Assembly (NCBI RefSeq): GCF_000633595.2
Contig: NZ_JIBU02000004.1
Span: forward strand, 153,135-217,134
Length of the DNA: 64,000 nucleotides
Source: Clostridium drakei
Lineage (GTDB): Bacteria; Bacillota; Clostridia; Clostridiales; Clostridiaceae
Direction of reading: 5' to 3'
The notes under the pieces were generated by a model. That model had not been told where the DNA came from. It did no database searches and saw nothing but the letters and a program-made list of their open reading frames with translations. This document shows, piece after piece, positions 1 to 9,430 of this stretch (the stretch's first letter is position 1; every line of letters starts with the position of its first letter). The position numbers and the translations under genes were made by a program.

Positions 1-308
1 CTATTTTCCTCCATTATCTTATAAATAAGCATACTCTTTCCTGAAGAATTAATATGCTTTCTTGTAAGTCCACCTACTTCGTTTAATACTTTATATGCCA
101 TCCTTCTAAAACTTAAAACTTGTGCTTTAAGCATTCCAGCTTCTCCAATAATTTTTATAAGATTTTTTTCTGCTTGAAATGAGAACTGTTCAGGCACTAA
201 AAGAATTAAAGGATTATCTTCTCCTTCATCTATCTTCTTTTTAATATCATTTAGGCAAAAATGACTTTTACCGCTGCCTGCTCTTCCATATATAAATCTC
301 AAACTCAT
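1..308 (-). CDS. addB: ATP-dependent helicase/deoxyribonuclease subunit B, N-terminal part (cut by window edge)
   Basis: Too near the edge to show a stop codon; reading the minus strand from an ATG at 308 gives about 102 open residues running off the window. The protein begins [15 protein letters not shown], with a Walker A P-loop at residues 8-15, followed by a segment [13 protein letters not shown] that is typical of the AddB N-terminus. AddAB is the Firmicute counterpart of RecBCD: it resects double-strand breaks and loads RecA. A ribosome site GAAGGAGA lies about 7 bases before the ATG. The addA gene is expected just outside the window. The family call rests on the N-terminal motifs only. 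Confidence 0.88.
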   Translation of the reverse strand, partial: MSLRFIYGRAGSGKSHFCLNDIKKKIDEGEDNPLILLVPEQFSFQAEKNLIKIIGEAGMLKAQVLSFRRMAYKVLNEVGGLTRKHINSSGKSMLIYKIMEEN

Positions 309-464
309 AATATATTCTCCTTCAATATGTAATATGTATACTGAACTTTTCAATATTAATTCTTAACCCAACTTTCGCAATTTGAAAATAATACGAAAGT
401 TTAACTAATTATTTCCTTCTTAATATTATATCATTTACTTAAGTTTAATATTTTAAATATAAAC

Positions 465-507
465 AAAAAGGGTTGGAATACTAATTAATTAGCATTTCAG
501 CCCTTTT
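465..507 (-). terminator. Rho-independent terminator after the deacetylase gene
   Basis: Arms AAAAAGGG (465-472) and CCCTTTT (501-507) extend through GU-tolerant pairing into a long hairpin around CTAATTAATTAG. On the minus strand the stem is followed by TTTTTGTTT. It lies 26 bases downstream of the deacetylase stop codon and separates that operon from addB. Confidence 0.8.
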
Positions 508-532
508 AACTGTCAACTTTCCATTGTCAATT

Positions 533-1393
533 CTATTTTAGTGTATCAAAAGTATACCCTTTTGATTTTAAATATTCAATTACCTGAGGTAAAGCTTGTA
601 CTGTTGTACCCTTAGCTCCAGCATCATGCATTAAAATTACTACAGTATCTGAACTTGTATATTTTTTAAGGTTACTAAGTAAAGTGTTAACTGGAACATT
701 GCTATGTTCAGCATCTCCTGTTTCATCATTCCAATCTATATAATGATACCCAGCCTTTGTAGCAGCATCCCTAAAAGGTTCTAATCTTTTTCCAAAAGAC
801 CCACCTGGGAATCTTATAAGCTTTGAATCATACTTATCACCTACTATGGACTTAATCACAACATTACCTTTATCCAAATCTTCTACAAACTTTTGTGGAC
901 CTTCTTTATAATTCAATTGATGACTATAGGTATGATTTCCTACTACGTTTCCTTGAGCTATTTCCTGTTTTACAAGTTCAGGATTATGTTCAGCATTTTT
1001 TCCAATCAAAAAGAAAGTAGCTTTTATATTATTTTTATTTAATATATCCAATATTTTAGTAGTATTTGGTGATGGACCATCATCAAAAGTTAAATAAGCT
1101 ACTTTTTTTCCATCCGTTCTTTTTGCTGCCCAAGGTTTATATGCTCCAGCGGCCAAATTTTCACCTGATTCATTTTTATCATCTTTAGGAATCTGACTTT
1201 CTCTTTTATCTTGAGAATTTTCCTTAGAATTCTTCTTTGAATTTGCTGCATTTACAACTGCATTTTTTCTACCTATCATTCTATTTACTGCAAAAAAACC
1301 AATACCCACAACAACTAACATACAAATTGCTGCAATTATCCTATTTCTCCTTATAGTTTTTCTTTTTTCATTTGTTTCATCATGATTATTCAT
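533..1393 (-). CDS. Membrane-anchored polysaccharide deacetylase (NodB/CE4 family)
   Basis: Predicted extracytoplasmic CE4 deacetylase, probably acting on peptidoglycan or another N-acetylated glycan. The 286-residue product has one N-terminal membrane segment (about residues 18-37), a charged low-complexity linker (about 45-85), and a NodB domain with all usual motifs: TFDDGPS near 102-108 (catalytic and metal Asp), HTYSH near 154-158 (metal His), RFPGGSF, DWND and ILMHDAG. The start is taken at the ATG at 1393, since an ATG nine bases upstream directly abuts the AGGAG ribosome site. It is the last gene after two ABC exporter subunits (24-base gap). The substrate cannot be told from sequence. 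Confidence 0.9.
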   Translation of the reverse strand: MNNHDETNEKRKTIRRNRIIAAICMLVVVGIGFFAVNRMIGRKNAVVNAANSKKNSKENSQDKRESQIPKDDKNESGENLAAGAYKPWAAKRTDGKKVAYLTFDDGPSPNTTKILDILNKNNIKATFFLIGKNAEHNPELVKQEIAQGNVVGNHTYSHQLNYKEGPQKFVEDLDKGNVVIKSIVGDKYDSKLIRFPGGSFGKRLEPFRDAATKAGYHYIDWNDETGDAEHSNVPVNTLLSNLKKYTSSDTVVILMHDAGAKGTTVQALPQVIEYLKSKGYTFDTLK

Positions 1394-1417
1394 GAAAATC
1401 ATCTCCTATGTTTTTGC

Positions 1418-3157
1418 TTAATTAGTAACTTGAAATTGACTATTATAAAGGTTTGCGTAAAAACCTCCTTTTTTGATAAGTTCTTTGTGATTACCATTTT
1501 CAATAATTTCTCCATTATTCATAACTAAAATTAAATCAGCATCACGAATAGTTGAAAGTCTATGTGCTATTATAAAGCTTGTACGACCATTCATCATAGA
1601 TAAAAAGGCTTTTTGTATACTTAACTCAGTCCTAGTATCAATATTACTAGTCGCTTCATCCAATATAAGCATCGGAGGATCTATCATCATTACTCTAGCT
1701 ATGGTTAAAAGCTGTTTTTGTCCTTGAGAAAGATTTTCACCACCTTCAGTAATAATAGTATCATATCCGTTAGGTAAACTTTTAATAAAATTATGAATAT
1801 GAGCGGCTTTTGCAGCTTTTTCTATTTCCCTAATACTTGCTTTAGGTTTCCCATAACTTATATTCTCTCTAACAGTACCTGCAAAAAGCCATGTGTCTTG
1901 AAGTACCATACCAAATGCACCACGAAGACTATTACGTGTTATTTCCCCTATATTTTTTTTATCAATAAAAATTTTTCCACTATCTATATCATAAAACCTC
2001 ATTAATAAATTTACCATAGTTGTTTTACCTGCACCAGTAGGTCCTACAATAGCTACTGTACTACCTGATTTTATACTTATATTTAAATTTTTAATTAGGG
2101 ACACATCTTTTCTATAAGAAAAGCATACATCTTTAAAATTTATATCTCCATGACATTCTTTTGGTATATATGAATTCTTTATTTCTGATGTTTCTGGTAT
2201 TTCATCTAAAATAGAAAACACTCTTTCAGCGGCTGCAACTGCAGCTTGAAGTTGAGTAGTAACACTAGTTATATTATTGATAGGCTGTGAAAATTGTGTT
2301 GAATATGTTAAAAAGCTTGATATTTTACCTATGCTTAGTCCACCTACTACCGAACATATTCCCCCAACTACACCAACTAAAATATATGTAATATTATTAA
2401 CAAATCTAGTTGAAGGATTTGTTAATGATGAATATAATTGTGCAAAACGTCCACACTTATACAATCTCTCATTAATTTCTTTGAACGTTTCCTGAGAACT
2501 TTTTTCATATCCAAAAGCTTTTACAACTTTTTGATTACCTATTATTTCTTCTATATATCCATTTAACTCTCCTACAGTTCTTTGCTGTTCCTTAAACATT
2601 TTATTAGATCTAGTGGTAATAAAAGATGCAATAAAAAAGCAAAATGGAGTCATAAGTAAAATAACAAGTGTTATTTTAGGACTCAGTATAACCATTAACA
2701 CTAAAGAAGATAGTATAGTAACAATATCTGGATAGAATTGTGTAATACCTTGAAGTACCCCATCAGATATAGCATCAATATCATTTGTTAATCTGCTCAT
2801 AATATCTCCATGTGGATTATTATCAAAATAACTTAAAGGAAGTATGCTTATTTTATCAAAAGCTTCTTTTCTTATATCCTGTACAGTATGGAATGCTATA
2901 ACATTTGCTATCATTGAAAAAATCCATGAAAATACTGCACTAATTACATAAAGTACTGCTAATATATATATTAACTTTAATAGGTAGTTAGAATTTACTT
3001 TTCCATAACCTACAATATAATCTATTCCTCTTCCTACCAACAAGGGACCTATCACCATTAATAAATTACTTACAAATGCACAAATTATAATAGCAAACAT
3101 ATGTAACTTGTACTTTCCTATATATTTAAACAGCCTCAACAATGTCTTGTTCTTCAT
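1418..3157 (-). CDS. ABC exporter subunit with catalytic Walker B (heterodimeric multidrug/lipid type)
   Basis: 579 residues: an exporter transmembrane domain with six helices (about 1-310) fused to an ATPase domain (about 335-579). The ATPase has Walker A GPTGAGKTT, Walker B LILDEAT with the catalytic Glu, and switch His in IAHRLST. Its signature is LSQGQ rather than LSGGQ. The partner encoded upstream shows the opposite pattern, with a canonical signature and a degenerate Walker B and switch, as in BmrC/BmrD and TM287/288 heterodimers. The start ATG has a GGGGGAG ribosome site and overlaps the partner gene by 32 bases, which implies coupled translation. Substrate unknown: drugs, lipids or peptides are possible. 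Confidence 0.92.
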   Translation of the reverse strand: MKNKTLLRLFKYIGKYKLHMFAIIICAFVSNLLMVIGPLLVGRGIDYIVGYGKVNSNYLLKLIYILAVLYVISAVFSWIFSMIANVIAFHTVQDIRKEAFDKISILPLSYFDNNPHGDIMSRLTNDIDAISDGVLQGITQFYPDIVTILSSLVLMVILSPKITLVILLMTPFCFFIASFITTRSNKMFKEQQRTVGELNGYIEEIIGNQKVVKAFGYEKSSQETFKEINERLYKCGRFAQLYSSLTNPSTRFVNNITYILVGVVGGICSVVGGLSIGKISSFLTYSTQFSQPINNITSVTTQLQAAVAAAERVFSILDEIPETSEIKNSYIPKECHGDINFKDVCFSYRKDVSLIKNLNISIKSGSTVAIVGPTGAGKTTMVNLLMRFYDIDSGKIFIDKKNIGEITRNSLRGAFGMVLQDTWLFAGTVRENISYGKPKASIREIEKAAKAAHIHNFIKSLPNGYDTIITEGGENLSQGQKQLLTIARVMMIDPPMLILDEATSNIDTRTELSIQKAFLSMMNGRTSFIIAHRLSTIRDADLILVMNNGEIIENGNHKELIKKGGFYANLYNSQFQVTN

Positions 3158-4895
3158 TTTTATCGTCTCCCCCTTTATCTAATTGGGAAAGGTAGATCTC
3201 TCTATAGATGTTATTATTTTCAATTAACTCATCATGTGTTCCAACTCCAACCATTTCTCCATTATCTAAAACAACTATCATATCAGCATCCTTTATAGTA
3301 CTTACTCTCTGAGTTACCATTATAACAGTCATATTATTCTTAGCACTCTTAATAGCCTTCCTTAGTGCAGCATCTGTAACATAGTCTAAAGCACTAGAAC
3401 TATCATCTAATATTAGCAATTCAGGATTACGTACTAAAGCTCTTGCAATTGTAAGTCTTTGTTTCTGTCCTCCTGAAAAATTCACTCCACCTTGAGATAT
3501 GTTAGTATCATAGCCTTTAGGTAGTTTTTCAACAAAATCAGAAGCTTGTGCAATTTCTGCAGCTTTTTCTATTTCTTTATAGGAAGCATCCTTTAAGCCC
3601 CATCTTATATTTTCCGCCACAGTACCTGAAAATAAAACTGCTTTTTGAGGAACAATTCCTATTTTATATCTAAGTTCATTTTGCATATAATGATTAACTT
3701 CAATTCCATTAAACATTATACTTCCTTTATTTACATCATAAAAACGAGGAATTAAATTTATAAGTGTTGTTTTTCCTGAACCTGTTCCTCCTATTATTCC
3801 AACTGTTTGTCCACGTTTTACTTGAAAAGAAACATTTTTTATAGCATATTCTTTAGAATTATTATAGGCAAAAGAAACATTTCTAAATTTAATTATAGCA
3901 TCATCTTCATTTAAAGCTGTATAGTTTTTAAAATTTGAGTTATCCGCTATTGTAACTGATGTCTCAAAAATTTCATTTACACGTCCTGCTGAAGCAACAG
4001 CTTTTGTAAATATAACTACCAGATTTGCCACTACAATTAATGCAGATAAAACCAATGTATTATAATTTATATAAGCTATGATCTGTCCTTGAGTCATTGC
4101 ACCTACATTTACACGCATACCTCCGAACCACAATATGGCAATAACTGAAAAATTCATTATAATATTAGTCATAGGATTCATCAATGCTGAAATTTTTCCA
4201 ACTTTAATTGCAGTATTTGCAAAATCTTCATTTGAATTTTCAAATCTTTTCTTTTCATAATCTACTCGAGCAAATGCTCTTATAATTCTAATTCCTGAAA
4301 GATTTTCTCTAAGAATCAAGGCTAATTTATCTAACTTTTTTTGAACTAATTTGTATAGAGGAATTGACTTACTCATTATTAAATATAAAACGAACGCAAA
4401 TAATGGCAATGCTAAAAACATAATTGTAGAAAGTTTAATGTCTAAAAACATAGCCATTATAACTCCTCCTATACACAGAAATGGTACTCTTATAGCCAAT
4501 CTAATAACCATTGCCACTGATACTTGAAGTTGATTAACATCATTTGTTATACGATTAATTAAAGAGGACGTACCAAAACTATCAAGTTCATTATGTGAAA
4601 ATGTTCCTATTTTTTCAAACAATGCATTTCTAAGCCTAGTTCCAAATCCTTGAGAAACTATTGATGCATAATATTGACAAGTAAAAGAAGATATAACGCC
4701 TAATATAGCCATACCTCCCATTATTCCTCCTATTTTTAATATGTAAGAAATATCATTATTTTTTATACCATTGTCAATAAGAACTACCATAATTGTTGGT
4801 ATCAAAAGTTCAAAAATAGCTTCTAATAATTTAAATATAGGACCTAATATAACTTGCTTCTTATATGGTTTTAAAAAATGCAACAATTTAAACAA
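3126..4895 (-). CDS. ABC exporter subunit with degenerate Walker B (heterodimer partner)
   Basis: 589 residues from the chosen start: six-helix exporter membrane domain and a C-terminal ATPase. Walker A is GGTGSGKTT and the signature FSGGQKQ is canonical. Walker B reads LLILDDSSS, with Asp in place of the catalytic Glu, and the switch reads VTQRVST, with Gln in place of His. This is the catalytically degenerate half of a heterodimeric exporter. Start: TTG at 4895, which sits five bases after GGGAGGAG. The in-frame ATG at 4952 has no ribosome site and overlaps a predicted -10 element, so it is unlikely to be used. First gene of the exporter/deacetylase operon. Confidence 0.9.
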   Translation of the reverse strand: MFKLLHFLKPYKKQVILGPIFKLLEAIFELLIPTIMVVLIDNGIKNNDISYILKIGGIMGGMAILGVISSFTCQYYASIVSQGFGTRLRNALFEKIGTFSHNELDSFGTSSLINRITNDVNQLQVSVAMVIRLAIRVPFLCIGGVIMAMFLDIKLSTIMFLALPLFAFVLYLIMSKSIPLYKLVQKKLDKLALILRENLSGIRIIRAFARVDYEKKRFENSNEDFANTAIKVGKISALMNPMTNIIMNFSVIAILWFGGMRVNVGAMTQGQIIAYINYNTLVLSALIVVANLVVIFTKAVASAGRVNEIFETSVTIADNSNFKNYTALNEDDAIIKFRNVSFAYNNSKEYAIKNVSFQVKRGQTVGIIGGTGSGKTTLINLIPRFYDVNKGSIMFNGIEVNHYMQNELRYKIGIVPQKAVLFSGTVAENIRWGLKDASYKEIEKAAEIAQASDFVEKLPKGYDTNISQGGVNFSGGQKQRLTIARALVRNPELLILDDSSSALDYVTDAALRKAIKSAKNNMTVIMVTQRVSTIKDADMIVVLDNGEMVGVGTHDELIENNNIYREIYLSQLDKGGDDKNEEQDIVEAV

Positions 4896-4950
4896 AACTA
4901 CTCCTCCCTTAAAGCGTAATAAATTTAGTATTATTGTAATTTCTTGTAAC

Positions 4951-4979
4951 ATTATATCAAAAAGAAATGTATATTAAAA
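4951..4979 (-). promoter_or_regulatory. Candidate extended -10 promoter of the exporter operon
   Basis: The minus strand reads TGATATAAT (4951-4959), a perfect extended -10 element. Seventeen bases further upstream is a weak -35 hexamer, TTTTAA. It lies about 55 bases before the TTG start of the first exporter gene. Confidence 0.45.
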
Positions 4980-5135
4980 ATACTTATTAAATATCAAACC
5001 CATATAAAATTTATATATATATAAGAAATCTGTTTAGACTTTATTTATATTTAGTTTACGAAAAATCAAGATACTTATTTTAAAATATAATTAAAGAAAG
5101 ATTTGTCATACAAATTAAAGGGAGATGGTCTTAAA

Positions 5136-6416
5136 ATGAAAATTAATAAAAAGCTGGCGATTATTTTAAGTTTTACTGTAGGTACTTTAATGTTTGCCAG
5201 CACCGCTATGGCTGAAGTTACATCTAAAAGTGGATATGATCAACTAAAAGATTCTTTAAAGTATACATCTGATAGCTTAAGTAGTAAACTTTCAAACTAC
5301 ACTATTGATATGTCATTTGTTATTAAAGATAACAATACTGTTGTTTCTTCTACAAGTGTATTAAATAAATGTGATTTATCAAAAGATGCTAAAGAACAAA
5401 CATCAAAATATACTAACTCTCCGAATGCCAATGATACAAGAGAAAGCTACTACTACAATGATAAAAATTCTTCTATCGCACATAATAGTGATGAAGATTT
5501 TTATCGTGTAATTGACTTAAAAGGTTCTAAAGATTCTAAAGATAAAAAAATTTTTACAGACCCTTTTAAAGAAAAACAAGCAGCAGATATTGAGAAAATA
5601 TCAGATGCTCTTGTAGGTAATTTAAAAGATTCTGTTGTGGTTACTCAGAATACTGATGGAAGTAAAAAATTATCTGGTTCTTTAACTGAAGCACAAATTC
5701 CTGCCATCATAAATGCATTAGCATCTTTTCAATTTAAAAACCAATTTAGAATTTATAATCCTGATGAAGCTAGTAGCCCTAGAGCAAAAATGTCTAAAAT
5801 CACAAAAGACATTTTTGTAAAAGAAATTAAAGGTACTATGGATGTAAATAAAGATGGATTAGCACAAAATCTTCTTTTCACTGGAATACTTTCTGGAAAA
5901 GATGAACAAGGATCAGAACATATACTAACTTTTGAAATGTTGATAAAAGTAACTAATATTAACTCAACTACAGTTAGCAAACCTGATCTTTCTGATAAAA
6001 AAGTTGAAACACAAGTTCAAAGAGATGATAATAAAATATCTAACGCTAAAGCCTATATCGGAAAATACAAAAGTAATCTTGTAATAGAAAAAGATAATAA
6101 ATTTGTTAAAATAGGTGAAAGAATTGTAACTATTACAAATATAGACGAGGATAGTGTTATGGGAAATTGCCATGAAGAATATATAAAGGGTTATGAAAGC
6201 TATAGTAGTAGTAAAAATGATTTTAACTTTGATGGAAAGTTTGATAAACAATCTCATCGTGATGCAAGTTTTAACTATACTAATTCTTCCGGGAAAACTG
6301 TAAAGGGACATATATTTATTAATACTAGTTCTTCATCTATAAATTTTAATATAGATGGACAAAGGTCAAACGGAAGCATACTATTTAATAATAATTTCGA
6401 TAGAATGTTTGATTAA
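5136..6416 (+). CDS. Secreted protein of unknown function preceding an ABC/two-component module
   Basis: 426 residues. The N-terminus MKINKKLAII begins a classical signal peptide ending in AMA, with predicted cleavage after residue 26. There is no lipobox and no later membrane helix. The mature part is rich in Ser, Asn, Lys and Asp, with predicted beta-strand stretches; no family was recognised. A GGGAGATGG ribosome site precedes the ATG at 5136; a longer frame from a TTG at 5103 would bury that site. It has its own terminator but lies just before an ABC transporter and sensor pair on the same strand, so it may be an associated cell-surface factor. That link is inferred from position only. 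Confidence 0.75.
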   Translation: MKINKKLAIILSFTVGTLMFASTAMAEVTSKSGYDQLKDSLKYTSDSLSSKLSNYTIDMSFVIKDNNTVVSSTSVLNKCDLSKDAKEQTSKYTNSPNANDTRESYYYNDKNSSIAHNSDEDFYRVIDLKGSKDSKDKKIFTDPFKEKQAADIEKISDALVGNLKDSVVVTQNTDGSKKLSGSLTEAQIPAIINALASFQFKNQFRIYNPDEASSPRAKMSKITKDIFVKEIKGTMDVNKDGLAQNLLFTGILSGKDEQGSEHILTFEMLIKVTNINSTTVSKPDLSDKKVETQVQRDDNKISNAKAYIGKYKSNLVIEKDNKFVKIGERIVTITNIDEDSVMGNCHEEYIKGYESYSSSKNDFNFDGKFDKQSHRDASFNYTNSSGKTVKGHIFINTSSSSINFNIDGQRSNGSILFNNNFDRMFD

Positions 6417-6423
6417 CTATCAT

Positions 6424-6461
6424 AAGATAACTTGTTCATACAATGTATGTCAGGTTATCTT
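6424..6461 (+). terminator. Hairpin terminator after the secreted protein gene
   Basis: Arms AAGATAACTTG and CAGGTTATCTT (one GU pair) enclose an inner CATAC/GTATG hairpin, followed by TATCCTGTTTTTT. It begins eight bases after the stop codon, so transcription of the downstream ABC genes probably starts separately or depends on readthrough. Confidence 0.7.
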
Positions 6462-6503
6462 TATCCTGTTTTTTACAGTTTAAACTACTAGGGAGGTATA
6501 TAG

Positions 6504-7229
6504 ATGAAAAAAGTTATAGAAATAAATAATCTTACGAAAATATACAAAAATGGAAGAGGTATAAAGGATATTAACCTTGAAATATGTCAGGGTGATATTT
6601 TTGGTTTTTTGGGCCCTAATGGTGCTGGCAAAACTACTGCTATGAAAATCATGACTGGACTTGTAAAACCAGATAGTGGTGATGTTAAAATTTTAGGATT
6701 TAGTATCTTAGAACAATTTGAACAAGCTATAGAAAAAGTAGGCTGCATTATAGAAAATGCCGAATCCTATACTTATTTAACTGCCTTTGAAAATCTAAAG
6801 CAATTCTCAAGATATTATAAAAATGTGGATGACAAAAGAATTGATGAAGTTCTAGAACTTACAGGTATTTTAAAATATAAAGACGAAAAACCCAAAAAAT
6901 TCTCTCTTGGTATGAAGCAAAGACTAGGAATTGCTGCTGCACTTTTATCAAAACCTGAGGTTATCATTCTAGATGAGCCTTTAAATGGTCTTGATGTTGA
7001 AGGAATGATAACTATAAGAAACATTATAAAAACTTTAGCTGAAACAGAAAAGACAACATTTTTTATATCAAGTCATCTTATTCATGACATTGAACTTACC
7101 TGTAACCGTATTGGTGTATTGTACGATGGAAAACTTCTTAATGTGGATACAACTAAAAACATCTTAAATGACTATGCTTCACTTGAGAATTATTTTGTTA
7201 GCGAGGTGGAACCAAATGGCAGGATTTAA
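6504..7229 (+). CDS. ABC transporter ATP-binding protein (BcrA/LanF-like)
   Basis: 241 residues forming one ATPase domain: Walker A GPNGAGKTT near 36-44, signature SLGMKQR, Walker B VIILDEP and switch His in SSHLIHD. The family energises ABC-2 type permeases, such as those conferring self-protection or resistance to bacitracin and lantibiotics. The ribosome site is AGGGAGG, eight bases before the ATG. The gene overlaps the following permease by 14 bases and is followed by a sensor kinase and regulator on the same strand, the usual layout of peptide-antibiotic response modules. The actual substrate is inferred, not shown. Confidence 0.88.
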   Translation: MKKVIEINNLTKIYKNGRGIKDINLEICQGDIFGFLGPNGAGKTTAMKIMTGLVKPDSGDVKILGFSILEQFEQAIEKVGCIIENAESYTYLTAFENLKQFSRYYKNVDDKRIDEVLELTGILKYKDEKPKKFSLGMKQRLGIAAALLSKPEVIILDEPLNGLDVEGMITIRNIIKTLAETEKTTFFISSHLIHDIELTCNRIGVLYDGKLLNVDTTKNILNDYASLENYFVSEVEPNGRI

Positions 7230-7968
7230 AGCAGCTTTAATTAATGAAATTGAAAAACTATATAAAAAGAAGAAAGTTTTAGTAGCAGTAATAATATCCC
7301 TTATTTTCATTATACTTGGGCAATTATCTATTATTGCTCTAAGAAATGGTTTTGGATTACGTGGAGTTTCCAGTATGGACTTTCCTATACTTGTACTTTC
7401 TGTAGTTGCTAATACAATTTTACCTTTATTTACTGCACTTGTTACTATAGATAGCTTTTCTGGAGAATTTTCTCACAACACTATGAAAATTTCACTTACA
7501 AGACCAATCAGTAGACTTAAATTTTTTACGGCAAAGTTAACTGCCATAATATTATTTGTACTTGCAAATCTTGTATTTGTGATGATTTTTTCTATTATAG
7601 CAGGATTGTTATTTAATTCAAATTCTTTTACATTAAAAGGTATTATTAGAATATTACTTTCCTATACTGTCACATTAATGCCTATGATAGTTTTATCTTT
7701 AATTATTGCATTTTTTACAAACATAATCAAAAGCAGTGTAGGTGTATTTTTTCTATCTATTTTTGTTTTTATTGTTTTTAAAGCACTAGAAATTATTTTT
7801 TACAGATACTCTGGTTTATTTTTCACATCTATGATTAATTGGTATACCTTATGGATTATGGATAACATTCCCTTTTTTAAAATTCTTCGTCAGTTTATAC
7901 TGATGTTAAGTTATGATATAATTTTATTTACAGGAAGTTACTATTTATTTGATAAAAAAGATTTTTAA
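7216..7968 (+). CDS. ABC-2 type permease subunit
   Basis: 250 residues with about six hydrophobic helices, after a short amphipathic N-terminus (MAGFKAALINEIEKLYKKKK). This topology is typical of LanE/G or BcrB permeases that pair with the ATPase encoded upstream. The start ATG at 7216 follows GCGAGGTGG and lies inside the end of the ATPase gene. A longer reading from 7168 lacks a ribosome site and would be entirely within the ATPase gene. The next gene begins nine bases after the stop. Substrate unknown. Confidence 0.85.
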   Translation: MAGFKAALINEIEKLYKKKKVLVAVIISLIFIILGQLSIIALRNGFGLRGVSSMDFPILVLSVVANTILPLFTALVTIDSFSGEFSHNTMKISLTRPISRLKFFTAKLTAIILFVLANLVFVMIFSIIAGLLFNSNSFTLKGIIRILLSYTVTLMPMIVLSLIIAFFTNIIKSSVGVFFLSIFVFIVFKALEIIFYRYSGLFFTSMINWYTLWIMDNIPFFKILRQFILMLSYDIILFTGSYYLFDKKDF

Positions 7969-7977
7969 GGTGAAAAA

Positions 7978-9420
7978 ATGGATATAAAAAAACGTCTAAT
8001 AACATTTAATTCTATAACTATTATAATTCCATTTATTGTTACAATAATTATCGCTTATATGTTTATTTTTATTTCTTCAGCATCTCTAAGTAGAGATATA
8101 AGTTATGATAATTTCAAAAAGCTTTTAACCATAAAATCAGAATTATTGGATTTAAATACAAATATATCAAAACAAACTTCTTCAGATATTGAAGATGTAA
8201 ACTTGCAAAAATATTTATCTAAAAGACTTTTAAGTATAAATGGAGAATTTATACTTACTAAAGACGATAATGTTATATTCGCCTCAAAAAATGTAAGCAA
8301 AATTGATATAGCCAAATGCTTAGAAGATATGAAAAATCATCCTCTACAAAAAACCATCAAAATTAATGATATTTCTTATATTATTGAAGTGGTACCTCTC
8401 AAGTTTAAGGATGAAATTTCTGGTAATGTGATATTATTAGCACCAGATAACCAAGAATATAAGTTTATTGAAAGATTTATTATAGCAATTATTGTAGTAT
8501 TTTTTATTTGTTTTACATTAGTTAATACAGTTATGTCATATCTTTTTTCCAAGAGAATATTAAATCCAATATCTCTTTTGAAAAATGCTACTGCAAAAAT
8601 TAGTAAAGGCGATTTAGATTATGAAATTATTGAAACTGGTGATGAAGAAATCCGGGAATTATGTAGTGATTTTGAACATATGAGAATTGAGTTGAAAAAT
8701 TCTATTCATATGAAAATGAAATATGATGATAACAGAAGAATGTTAGTTTCCAGTATATCTCATGATCTAAAGACACCTATAACTTCCATAAAAGGATATG
8801 CTAATGGTCTTTTAGATGGTGTTGCAAACACTCCTGAAAAAGCAGAACATTATTTGAAAACTATTTATTCAAAGGCTGAGCTAATTGATGTTATGATTGA
8901 TGATTTACTTTTATATTCAAAACTAGATCTAAATCAAATTCCTTTTAAATTTGAAAAAACAAATATTATTGAATACTTTAACTATTGTATTTGTGAAAGT
9001 TCGCCTGAACTTGAAAGATCTAATATAAAAATTCATTTAAAAAATGACTTAACCCATTCGAAATATGTTATGATTGATAGGGACAGATTAAAAAGAGTAA
9101 TATTAAATATTATTGATAACTCCCGTAAGTATATGGATAAAAATAATGGTGAAATTATAATAATGCTTAGAGAAACTAATTCCAGTATTGTTATTGAACT
9201 AAGAGATAACGGCTATGGAATTGATAAAAACGATACAAATAAAATATTTAATAGATTTTACAGAGGTGATTCTGCAAGAACTGGTGCAAGTGGAAGTGGT
9301 CTTGGACTTGCTATTGCAAAACAAATTGTAGAAGGGCACAATGGTAGAATATGGGCTGTAAGTCATAAAAATAAAGGTACAAGCATATTAATGTCATTAT
9401 CTAAAATACCAGAAGAATAG
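7978..9420 (+). CDS. Membrane sensor histidine kinase
   Basis: 480 residues: first membrane helix at about 13-35, an extracytoplasmic region of about 125 residues, second helix near 164-186, HAMP, then a HisKA domain with SSISHDLKTP (phospho-acceptor His) and a HATPase with an N box (NIIDNSRKY) and G boxes (DNGYGI, GSGLGLAI). It should phosphorylate the response regulator encoded 10 bases downstream. The sizeable external domain suggests direct ligand sensing, unlike the short-loop BceS kinases. Context suggests control of the adjacent ABC transporter. Confidence 0.9.
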   Translation: MDIKKRLITFNSITIIIPFIVTIIIAYMFIFISSASLSRDISYDNFKKLLTIKSELLDLNTNISKQTSSDIEDVNLQKYLSKRLLSINGEFILTKDDNVIFASKNVSKIDIAKCLEDMKNHPLQKTIKINDISYIIEVVPLKFKDEISGNVILLAPDNQEYKFIERFIIAIIVVFFICFTLVNTVMSYLFSKRILNPISLLKNATAKISKGDLDYEIIETGDEEIRELCSDFEHMRIELKNSIHMKMKYDDNRRMLVSSISHDLKTPITSIKGYANGLLDGVANTPEKAEHYLKTIYSKAELIDVMIDDLLLYSKLDLNQIPFKFEKTNIIEYFNYCICESSPELERSNIKIHLKNDLTHSKYVMIDRDRLKRVILNIIDNSRKYMDKNNGEIIIMLRETNSSIVIELRDNGYGIDKNDTNKIFNRFYRGDSARTGASGSGLGLAIAKQIVEGHNGRIWAVSHKNKGTSILMSLSKIPEE

Positions 9421-9430
9421 AGAGGATATT

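Noticed and set aside
5753..6311. Antisense frames opposite the secreted protein gene
   Set aside because: No ribosome sites and no recognisable family; the plus-strand gene has a signal peptide and ribosome site.
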